Part shown: one piece after another, positions 1 to 7,455 of the stretch
How the letters are laid out: the number at the start of each line of letters is the position of its first letter
Numbering within the stretch: position 1 is the stretch's first letter
Source: Thermogemmatispora tikiterensis
GTDB lineage: Bacteria; Chloroflexota; Ktedonobacteria; Ktedonobacterales; Ktedonobacteraceae
Assembly (NCBI RefSeq): GCF_003268475.1
Contig: NZ_MCIF01000002.1
Span: forward strand, 4,095,744 to 4,159,743
DNA: 64,000 nt
Direction: 5' to 3'
Translations under genes and position numbers: made by a program
Notes under the pieces: generated by a model
What the model saw: the letters and a program-made list of their open reading frames with translations, nothing else
Told to the model about the DNA's origin: nothing
Databases searched by the model: none

Positions 1-19
1 GGAAAAATGGGAGGTACCT

Positions 20-382
20 ATGCAGGATTTGGCTCAGATGCGCTGTGTACCCTGCCGTGGCGGCGAACCGGCTTTGTCAGATGCGGAAATCAATAACTTG
101 CTATCTCAGCTCCCAGGCTGGCAGGTGGTCGAGGTGGATGGGATCAAGCGCATCGAAAAGACTTTCCACTTTGATAACTTTGCCCACGCTCTGGCTTTCA
201 CGAATGCGGTCGGTGCACTCGCTGAGGAACAGGATCATCATCCGCAGCTCGTGACTGAGTGGGGGCAGGTGAAGGTCGCCTTCTGGACTCACGCGGTGGG
301 TGGGTTGCATCAAAATGACTTTATTATGGCGGCCAAAACTGAGGCGGCTTTTGCTCAGGCCGAAGGTCGCAAGACGTCTTAG
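20..382 (+). CDS. 4a-hydroxytetrahydrobiopterin dehydratase (PCD/DCoH family)
   Basis: This 120-residue cytosolic protein matches the pterin-4a-carbinolamine dehydratase family, which dehydrates 4a-hydroxytetrahydropterin during recycling of the pterin cofactor of aromatic amino acid hydroxylases. The family signature is visible: an EEQDHHP motif with the two active-site histidines, followed by a THAVGGL stretch containing the third histidine and then NDF. Length is normal for the family, with a slightly long N-terminus containing a CVPC pair. A GGAGG-like ribosome site lies just before the ATG. No aromatic hydroxylase is visible in the window, so the partner enzyme is unknown. The assignment itself is firm. 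Confidence 0.93.
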   Translation: MQDLAQMRCVPCRGGEPALSDAEINNLLSQLPGWQVVEVDGIKRIEKTFHFDNFAHALAFTNAVGALAEEQDHHPQLVTEWGQVKVAFWTHAVGGLHQNDFIMAAKTEAAFAQAEGRKTS

Positions 383-842
383 GCACCTCGTCTGGCGATC
401 CGCTGGGCTTAGAGGCGCTCAATCCCCAGCTCGTGGCACCAGCATGCGGGAGGCGCGGTCTCGGCTCGCTCACTCGACATCGACCAGAGATCGGTCTCTC
501 GCCTTCGTGCTGGTGCCTTTGCCTCTCCTCTCTGGGCTACCTTTCTCTGCCTGCGCCAGGTACTTTTTTCCTGGTTGCTCTGTCGCCACTGCCTTTTGAC
601 GTCGCTAAATTGACATAGTATGATATTCAAAAAGATGATATAATCCACATAGAGAGGCAGCTTATCAGTAGAGTAAATCGCATACGTGCCTGTGCATGAG
701 GTCGAAAACGAAGGATTGGACTCCCCTGGCTGGTGCAAGCCAGCCTGGGCCTGACAGTGGCCAAGGCAAGGATAGCCAGCAGCGGCTCTGGCCAGTGGCC
801 TGGTCTTGGCGGCCTGGATCGCGGTCAGGCCAGTACTCTTGG
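383..842. other. intergenic region with promoter for GDSL lipoprotein
   Basis: No convincing gene lies here. The stretch becomes AT-rich near 600-660, where a promoter-like element sits. Open frames in the rest read as low-complexity Arg/Ser/Leu translations without ribosome sites. Confidence 0.5.
610..644 (+). promoter_or_regulatory. promoter with extended -10 element
   Basis: A TGATATAAT extended -10 box spans 636-644. A TTGACA lies at 610-615 but is 23 bases away, too far for a standard -35, so recognition may rest on the extended -10. It would give a roughly 190-base leader before the lipoprotein start at 843. Confidence 0.45.
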
Positions 843-1535
843 ATGAAAACCAGCCTGTGGCTGTTGGTCAGCCTCCTCTGTGGTCTCTGCCTGCTAAGCG
901 CCTGCGGCCCGACGAATGAAGCGCCCGCTGCTGCTGACGAGCTAGGAACTCTTCATAGAGGTCTCGTCTACGTCGCCATTGGCGCCTCTGACTCCTTTGG
1001 CTTTGGCACCGCTGATCCCTACGCCGATAACTGGCCTATTGATCTAGCCCATAAGCTTGGCCCATCCGTCCATCTGGTCAACCTCGGCATTCCCGGCGTC
1101 CACCTCCATCAAGCGCTGCGTCTGGAGTTGCCCATCGCGCTCGATGTCCATCCTGACATCGTGACGATCTGGCTGGCGGTGAACGATCTGGCTGATCAGG
1201 TGCCGGTGACGGCCTACGCGCGCGACCTGGATCTGCTCCTCACGCGCCTCCAGGCAGGGGCGCCGCGGGCCAGGATTGCCATTGCCAATGTGCCTGACCT
1301 GACGCTGCTCCCACATTTTCGCACCTTTGATCAGCAGTGGCTGCGCTCTCAGATCCAGCTCTATAACGCTGCCATTGCTGATAATGTGAGCAAGCATCAT
1401 CTGATTCTGGTTGATCTATCACAGCAGCGCTACAACCTGGCCCGTCATCCTGAGTATGTGAGTGACGATGGTCTTCATCCGAGCGACATCGGCTACGTGG
1501 CTCTGGCTGATCTCTTTTATCAGGCTCTGCGCTGA
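843..1535 (+). CDS. SGNH/GDSL-type esterase lipoprotein
   Basis: The ATG at 843 opens a protein of 230 residues with a lipoprotein signal peptide: a short basic start, a Leu-rich core and the lipobox LLSAC. It is therefore predicted to be anchored to the outer face of the membrane. The SGNH hydrolase blocks are present: IGASDSFGFG carries the nucleophile Ser, AVNDLAD the block-III Asn, and DGLHPSDIGY the catalytic Asp-His pair. The family hydrolyses ester bonds of acyl glycans, lipids or small esters; the substrate cannot be read from sequence. A longer reading frame extends upstream to 696 but gives an unlikely N-terminus without a signal peptide. Transcription probably starts near 650. Confidence 0.85.
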   Translation: MKTSLWLLVSLLCGLCLLSACGPTNEAPAAADELGTLHRGLVYVAIGASDSFGFGTADPYADNWPIDLAHKLGPSVHLVNLGIPGVHLHQALRLELPIALDVHPDIVTIWLAVNDLADQVPVTAYARDLDLLLTRLQAGAPRARIAIANVPDLTLLPHFRTFDQQWLRSQIQLYNAAIADNVSKHHLILVDLSQQRYNLARHPEYVSDDGLHPSDIGYVALADLFYQALR

Positions 1536-1674
1536 GGCCGGGCCTGACGCCTGGCTGAGCGGCAGGAACAGGAGGCGCGACCAGCTCAGGCGGCCAGTAA
1601 GGTAGGCTGCCAGGGAGGGGGGCAGCTGTGACAGGAGGTACCGGACAGGCTCAGTCAATTTGCAAGAAAGTAGC

Positions 1675-4600
1675 ATGACGGAACTTTTTGGTATCCCGCT
1701 TGATACGCTCAGCACGATCCTGCTGATCATCACCCTGGCGATTGTGGCGCTGGTCCTGGTACTGGCGTTGCGCAATCGGCTTTTTTTTAAGATCGGTGTG
1801 CGCAATATCCCGCGGCGGCGCACGCAGATGATGCTGATCATCTTCGCGCTCATGCTATCGACCACCCTGCTCTCTAGCGCCCTGGCGACCGGCGATGTCA
1901 TGACGGGAGCGGTGCGCAGCGTTGCAACCTATAATGTAGGCAACGTTGATGAGACGATAGAGGGCGGTTCCGGCGATCTGGGCTTCTTCGATGAAGCGAT
2001 CTATTACCGCCTGCGTGCGCAGGTGAGGGGCGATCCTGATATTGCCGCCCTGGGAGCGGCCATCATGGAACATGATCTGTTGGTGGCCGACCAGACCTCG
2101 CGCCAGGTGCGCTCAGGTGTGACAGCGCTGGCCGCTCTGCCGGGCAGCGAAGATGGTTTTGGGGGTATTGTCGCTGAGGATGGCAAGGGCCGCTTGCATC
2201 TTGCCTCGCTCGGTCGTAACGAGGTCTATCTGAATCGGACGCTGGCGCAGCTTCTAAACGCTCATGCGGGCGATCGCCTCTATCTCTACTCGCAACGCTG
2301 GCCGGGACGGCGCTATGAGGTGCGTGTGCGCGCTATTGCCGATAGCAGCGGTATGATAGGCGATACTCCTTTCATTGTGAGTCAGGTGCAGCTGTTTCGG
2401 CAGATTGAGCAGTGCGGCGATGCCATCACACAGATCTTTGTGGCCAATCGCGGTAGTGACGGGCCTGATAGCATCGCTATCTCCGATCGTGTCGAAGAGA
2501 AGCTAGAGCGGCTCATTCCGCGCAATGTCCACGTCATTGAGGTCAAGAAGCTGGCCATTTTGAATTCGGAGAAAGCGCAAGACATTTTCTCGCGCATCTT
2601 CGTTCTGTTTGCCCTCTTTATTGTAGCCATTGGGATGCTGCTGATCTTTCTCATCTTCGTGCTGCTGGCAGCAGAACGGCGGGTTGAAATGGGGATGGCG
2701 CGAGCTATTGGAGTGCTGCGTCGTCATCTGGTCTTGACCTTTCTCTTCGAAGGGGCGATCTACGATTTGCTGGCCTCTTGCGTCGGGCTGGCCTTTGGGG
2801 TGGCCATTGGGGCCTTGCTGGTGCTCTTGCTTGGGCCGGTGTTGGAACGCTTCGACTTCCCGCTCAAGCTGACCTTTCAGCCGCGCAGCCTGCTCATCGC
2901 CTACTGTCTTGGTACCATTTTCACCTTCTGCGCCGTCACAGTCTCCGCCTGGTTGGTAAGTCGTATGACTGTGGTGGAGGCTTTGCGCAATCTGCCAGAG
3001 CCGGAGCGGCGACCGCGCACCATTGCGGAACTGAGGGGGCTGCTTGGACTGGTGGGGAAAGCTCTGCGTCAGCGCAGTCGTCGCCTGCTCAGCTATCTCA
3101 GCGAGCTGCTCATCGAGGGTGGGCGTGCTCTGGTCCTGGCGGGCCTGCTCCCGCTGCTGGCGGGCCTCTGGCTGTTCTTCTATGGCCTGACAGAGCGGCT
3201 GGTAGCACCTTTCTCCCTGGGTCTCTCGCTCCTGGTCATTGGTGGCTGCCTGCTCCTCAAGACTGGCGTTATCGCGCTCAGTCCTGCCAGATACAGGCCG
3301 CAGATACGCCGTCTGAGCGATCGGCTGGTGCCAGCTATTGCTGGCCTGACCATCTGCGCCTACTGGGCTGTTCCCTTCGATCTCTTTGCCTCGCTGGGTC
3401 TGGTACGTTTCCGCTCCAGCATCGAAGTCTTCTTTCTCGCCGGCTTCATGATGACCCTGGGGATTGTCTGGGCCCTCATTGCCAACGGCGATCTACTTGT
3501 CAAACCTCTGTTATCGCTCTCGCGCGTACGCCCGCGCCTGCACTTGTTGGCGCGTCTGGTGGCCTCCTATCCGCTGCACTATCGCTTTCGCATGGGGCTG
3601 AGCGTGACGATGTTCAGTCTGGTCGTTTTTGCTTTGACTGTGATGACGGTGATCACGGCGGCCATGCAGCACAGTTATGCTGACATTAATCTACAGACGG
3701 GGGGCTATGACATTCAGGCCATTCCCTATTTTCGGCCCTTGCTCTCCAGTCAAGGAAAGGAGACTCCTGATGAGCAATTGCGGGCCATTCTGGCGCGGCA
3801 TGGCATTGATCCCGGGGCCTTCAGCGCCATTGGAGTGCGGACGACAACGCTGGTGGGGGTGATTCAGCCGACGGCTCCTCAGCCGGCCTGGCGGCTCTAT
3901 CCGGCTCAGGTGATCAGTGGGGGCTTTCTCCAGGGCTATGGCCTGCATTTGGTGGCGCGAGCGCGCGGCTTCAGCAGCGATGCTGCCGTCTGGCAGGCAT
4001 TGCAGGAGCATCCGAACTATGCCTTGATCGATAGCAGCGCGCTGGAGGCCAGTCTGGGTGCCCGTGGCTCGCCTGGGGTCTATGATCCCTCGGCGCCGAC
4101 GGCCAGTGAGGCCGGGGTGCCACTCACGCCGCCCGGTCTGGACCCTTACTATACCTTTGCCCTCAGCGGGATCTCGCTGGGAGAAACGAACTTCACGCCG
4201 CAAAGCATCTGGGTGACGCGCTCGCCGGGGGGCGACGGCCTCTCTGCCTTGCTCAATGCCTCGGTTGCCAAGCTGACCATTATTGGGGTGGTTGATAACA
4301 GCAACGGCGATCATTTTGGACTCTACATCTCGCAGCGGCTCTACGGTTCGATTGCGCCCGATCCGAATAATCCCGAGGTCCAGGCCTACTACTTTAAGGT
4401 GGCGCCGGGTCAGGACAAGCGCGCGCTAGCCCTCCGCCTTGGCTCGGCCTTTCTCGACGAGGGTCTTGAGACCACTGTCTTGGAAGATGCCATTTGGGAG
4501 GTGCGCGGGCCCCGCATCCTTCTCAGCGATATTATGATCGGAATTGTCGGGCTGGCGCTCCTACTCGGGGTTGCAGCCCTGGCCATTACCGGTACGCGCG

Positions 4601-4926
4601 CCGTGATTGAGCGGCGCCAACAGATTGGGATGCTGCGTGCGCTGGGGTGCAGCCGCCGTTTGATCAGGACGGCCTTTCTGGGTGAGTCTGTGCTGGTGGC
4701 GGTGCTTGGTAGCTTGATTGGTCTGGTGCTGGGTCTGCTGCTGGCGCGCAATCTGTTTGCTGCCAACTTCTTTGAGCGCTATCAGACTGGTCTGGTCTTT
4801 GTCATTCCCTGGGGCCAGTTGGTTCTGATTATTGGCTTTGCTCTGGTAGCCTCGCTGGTGGCGGCACTTCTGCCGGCCTGGCAGGCAGGACGCGTCACGC
4901 CGATCGAGGCCTTGCGCTATCAGTGA
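1675..4926 (+). CDS. large FtsX-like ABC transporter permease
   Basis: This 1083-residue membrane protein has two FtsX/MacB-type permease domains. The first runs from the N-terminal membrane segment through a large extracellular region into a three-helix block ending near LLGPVLERF, with the AAERRVEMGMARAIG motif. The second ends the protein with VIERRQQIGMLRALGCSRR and three hydrophobic helices. Several extra hydrophobic segments lie between them. These proteins act with an ATPase in lipoprotein or peptide handling and mechanotransmission rather than classical transport. No ATPase gene is adjacent, which is unusual, so the partner must lie elsewhere. A TTG 15 bases upstream at 1660 is an alternative start, but the ATG is preferred because AAGAAAG lies just before it. 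Confidence 0.88.
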   Translation: MTELFGIPLDTLSTILLIITLAIVALVLVLALRNRLFFKIGVRNIPRRRTQMMLIIFALMLSTTLLSSALATGDVMTGAVRSVATYNVGNVDETIEGGSGDLGFFDEAIYYRLRAQVRGDPDIAALGAAIMEHDLLVADQTSRQVRSGVTALAALPGSEDGFGGIVAEDGKGRLHLASLGRNEVYLNRTLAQLLNAHAGDRLYLYSQRWPGRRYEVRVRAIADSSGMIGDTPFIVSQVQLFRQIEQCGDAITQIFVANRGSDGPDSIAISDRVEEKLERLIPRNVHVIEVKKLAILNSEKAQDIFSRIFVLFALFIVAIGMLLIFLIFVLLAAERRVEMGMARAIGVLRRHLVLTFLFEGAIYDLLASCVGLAFGVAIGALLVLLLGPVLERFDFPLKLTFQPRSLLIAYCLGTIFTFCAVTVSAWLVSRMTVVEALRNLPEPERRPRTIAELRGLLGLVGKALRQRSRRLLSYLSELLIEGGRALVLAGLLPLLAGLWLFFYGLTERLVAPFSLGLSLLVIGGCLLLKTGVIALSPARYRPQIRRLSDRLVPAIAGLTICAYWAVPFDLFASLGLVRFRSSIEVFFLAGFMMTLGIVWALIANGDLLVKPLLSLSRVRPRLHLLARLVASYPLHYRFRMGLSVTMFSLVVFALTVMTVITAAMQHSYADINLQTGGYDIQAIPYFRPLLSSQGKETPDEQLRAILARHGIDPGAFSAIGVRTTTLVGVIQPTAPQPAWRLYPAQVISGGFLQGYGLHLVARARGFSSDAAVWQALQEHPNYALIDSSALEASLGARGSPGVYDPSAPTASEAGVPLTPPGLDPYYTFALSGISLGETNFTPQSIWVTRSPGGDGLSALLNASVAKLTIIGVVDNSNGDHFGLYISQRLYGSIAPDPNNPEVQAYYFKVAPGQDKRALALRLGSAFLDEGLETTVLEDAIWEVRGPRILLSDIMIGIVGLALLLGVAALAITGTRAVIERRQQIGMLRALGCSRRLIRTAFLGESVLVAVLGSLIGLVLGLLLARNLFAANFFERYQTGLVFVIPWGQLVLIIGFALVASLVAALLPAWQAGRVTPIEALRYQ

Positions 4927-4969
4927 AGGAGGTGCCGGACCCTGCCGCCCGCCCTGCCGGGTCTGCTGG

Positions 4970-7051
4970 CTAGCAGGTCCAGGTGACCTGCGTGGCAGTG
5001 CCGTCCTGGGTGCGAAAGAGCAGCTGACCCTGGCGCGGGCAGGAGGCGTAGATGTAGATGGTAATTTGCTGTTGACTGCCAGGCTCTAGCCAGCCCTGCT
5101 GTGGTGCGAAGAAAGCGCGCACATTGGAGCTGCTGGCCGACCATTGGGTAGTGTCGCTGGCCGCGGAGGAAAGCGAGAGGGTGACCTGACAGCGGAAGGT
5201 GAAGCTGTCGTGGCTGCAATCGTCTGATCCGTTAAGCTGGGCTGGACTGACGGTCAGCAGCGGCGGAGTGGGCGTCGGCGAGGGCGTGGGTGTCGGGTGC
5301 GGCGTTGGACTGGGCGTCGGCGAAGGTGATGGTGTCGGTGTGGCCGTCGGCGAGGGAGTAGGCGTCGGGCTGGGTGAGGGCGACGGCGTTGGCGCCACGG
5401 TGATGATGACGGTACTCGTTGGAACCGTGGGAGTCAGTTGGGCGGTCTGTCGCCAGAGGCCGGCTGACAGCAGTGGCAGCAGCAAAATGATGAGCAGGCT
5501 CAGGATGACCACGAGGCTGACCACGCCCATTAGAATCCAGCGTCCTTGCCTGGCCTCGCGCCGATAGCTCACGCCCTGGCCCGGGCTGCCGCGAAGACCG
5601 GCTCCCATGCCAGCGAGACCTGCTGCGCTGCCAACGGCTGGTCGGACGCTCTCGCTGATGACCGTGGGTTGCTCGTTCCACGGTAGGACGGGTGTGGCTG
5701 GGGCCTCTGCCTCCTCCGCTTCGCTGGCCTTCTGAGACACCCCATCTGCTGGTTCCAGGATGCTGCCGCTGCCAGCTGTCACAAACGTCAACTCAGGAGG
5801 AGAGCCGACAACAGGCTCCTGGCTTGGTGAAAGGGGCGCGGCCTGACCCTGCTCTGGGATCGACGGCTGACTCTGGCTGGACAGTGCTGGCTGTGGTATG
5901 GTCTCTTGCTCGTGGATCGAGATTTCTTCCTCTGTCGATGTGTGGCCGGTGAAAGTGCCTGCCTGCTCTTGGGAAATGCTGGCCTCTCCGCTCGCAGTTG
6001 AAGCGTCGGGGACGGCGGGTTGACCCCCCCCGGGAGCGAGAGGGTGGCCGAGATTGGAGCTGGAACTCTCGGGAACACGGGTAGCATCGCTGGGGCGGAG
6101 CAATTCGCTGCTCGCCGGAGAGAATTCAAGAGGGGACGGCCTGGTTCGTCCGGCTGATAGGAAACGCACTTCGCTGATCGCTGGCAGGTTCGGGGCGCTG
6201 CTGCTGGCAGAGGTGGGAAGGCTACCTGTGGGAGGGGAGGCAGCTGCCGGGAAGAGCGCATTGAGGAACTCCTTGACGGTAGGGAAGCGTTGGTCGCTCT
6301 CTTTGGCGAGGGCTTGCAGCAGCGCCTCATCCACCCGGCGTGGCAGCAGCAGGTTGAGCTGTGTCGGGGCCACTGGCTGCTCGTGGCTGTGCTGTCGCGC
6401 CAGCGTTGCAAAATCGGTGCCGCTGAAAGGGGGCCGCCCGGTCAGCAGCTCGTAGGCAATACAGGCCAGGGCGTACTGATCGCTGGCGCGACTCGTCATC
6501 CCTTCGAACTGCTCAGGGGCCATGTAAGGCCAGCTGCCAGGGCGCAGCTGTGGCTCACCATCGGTCGCTGTGGCCCAGCTGAAATCGGTGAGCCATAGCT
6601 CTCCCTTGGCGTTGAAGAGGATATTCTCCGGCTTCAGGTTGCCATGCATCACGTTGAAGTGATGGGCATAGGCCAGGGCCTCAGCGATCTGTTGTAACAA
6701 GGCACCAGCCTCGGCCACGCTCAGTGGGGTCGTCCCCTGGCGCGCCAGTCGCTGGCGCAGTGAGCCGCGCAGCGCGTATTCGCTCATTAAATAGACTTCG
6801 TCCTGGTCGACACCGCTCTCCAGCGGAGGGGGCAGATGCGGATGTCGCAGCATCCTCAGCAGGCGTACCTCACGGAAATATTGCTCGCGATGGCGAGGGA
6901 AAGGCGGGTGAAAGAACTTGATCACCACCGTGTGGCCGGGGGCTGTCAGATGCTGAGCCAGGTAGGCGCTGCTCGCTGGCCGGTTGCCGAGGCCAGCAAT
7001 GATTCGATAGTGACCGATCACTCTATCGATATAGCGATTGCGCTCGCGCAT
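4970..7051 (-). CDS. Ser/Thr protein kinase-like receptor with BACON-like ectodomain, predicted pseudokinase
   Basis: The 693-residue protein has a PknB-type kinase fold at residues 14-270, a Pro/Ser/Glu-rich cytosolic linker, one membrane helix near 504-532, a TPTPSP-repeat stalk and an extracellular beta-sandwich of the BACON type near 598-693. The beta-3 Lys (VVIKFF, K45), the lysine and asparagine of LKPEN, and the MAPE segment are kept. However, the catalytic loop reads HGN (136-138) instead of HRD, so the catalytic base is Asn. DFG reads DFS, and the glycine-rich loop is degenerate (GLGNRPASS). Catalysis is therefore doubtful and a binding or scaffolding role is more likely. The start is supported by GGAGGAG just before the ATG. 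The divergent gene at 7456 carries related BACON repeats. Confidence 0.85.
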   Translation of the reverse strand: MRERNRYIDRVIGHYRIIAGLGNRPASSAYLAQHLTAPGHTVVIKFFHPPFPRHREQYFREVRLLRMLRHPHLPPPLESGVDQDEVYLMSEYALRGSLRQRLARQGTTPLSVAEAGALLQQIAEALAYAHHFNVMHGNLKPENILFNAKGELWLTDFSWATATDGEPQLRPGSWPYMAPEQFEGMTSRASDQYALACIAYELLTGRPPFSGTDFATLARQHSHEQPVAPTQLNLLLPRRVDEALLQALAKESDQRFPTVKEFLNALFPAAASPPTGSLPTSASSSAPNLPAISEVRFLSAGRTRPSPLEFSPASSELLRPSDATRVPESSSSNLGHPLAPGGGQPAVPDASTASGEASISQEQAGTFTGHTSTEEEISIHEQETIPQPALSSQSQPSIPEQGQAAPLSPSQEPVVGSPPELTFVTAGSGSILEPADGVSQKASEAEEAEAPATPVLPWNEQPTVISESVRPAVGSAAGLAGMGAGLRGSPGQGVSYRREARQGRWILMGVVSLVVILSLLIILLLPLLSAGLWRQTAQLTPTVPTSTVIITVAPTPSPSPSPTPTPSPTATPTPSPSPTPSPTPHPTPTPSPTPTPPLLTVSPAQLNGSDDCSHDSFTFRCQVTLSLSSAASDTTQWSASSSNVRAFFAPQQGWLEPGSQQQITIYIYASCPRQGQLLFRTQDGTATQVTWTC
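5258..5394 (-). repeat. Pro/Thr/Ser repeat-coding segment of the kinase stalk
   Basis: GGCGTCGGCGAGGG-type units recur here and encode TPSPTP repeats, the extracellular stalk between the membrane helix and the BACON-like domain. Such stalks are commonly seen in Chloroflexota receptors. Confidence 0.7.
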
Positions 7052-7455
7052 AGCTCCTCCACCGGGGCCCGAGGACTGTCATCCACAGCCGACCATTGCT
7101 GCTGCTGTAGGGCACTGCTCCATCTGACCAGGGGTGCTGTTCCAACCTCTTGCCACATCGTACTTCCCCCTTCTTTCCTCGCTTGCTTGCCTTTGGCGCA
7201 TACTCACAAGGCTGCCTCATTCCAGGGCAAAGAGAGTATAACTGGCACTTCTGCATGGTGTCAATGAAAGAGAGAAATGGGGGATGACAATCGCTCCCCG
7301 TGCCTGATAATATCAAGACGAATGGGCTGTAGCCTCTTCTAGAGTGACTCACCCGTGAATTCTTCGTTATCTATTCATAGCAGTACTAGAGCTGCCCATT
7401 TGGACTGTGTTGGTCATAGGATGCGGCTTGAGAGTGTAGGAAGGGTCTGGTGACA
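7052..7455. other. divergent intergenic region
   Basis: This region separates the divergent kinase-like and BACON-repeat genes. It holds the minus-strand promoter described at 7235-7264. No clear plus-strand promoter and no further gene are seen. Confidence 0.6.
7235..7264 (-). promoter_or_regulatory. sigma70-type promoter of kinase-like gene
   Basis: Read on the minus strand, TTGACA (7264-7259) is followed after 18 bases by TATACT (7240-7235). Transcription would start near 7228, leaving about 175 bases of leader before the kinase-like gene. Confidence 0.6.

Noticed and set aside
2778-3683. 301-codon plus-strand frame inside the FtsX permease gene
   Set aside because: Overlaps a well-supported membrane protein in another frame and has no recognisable domain.
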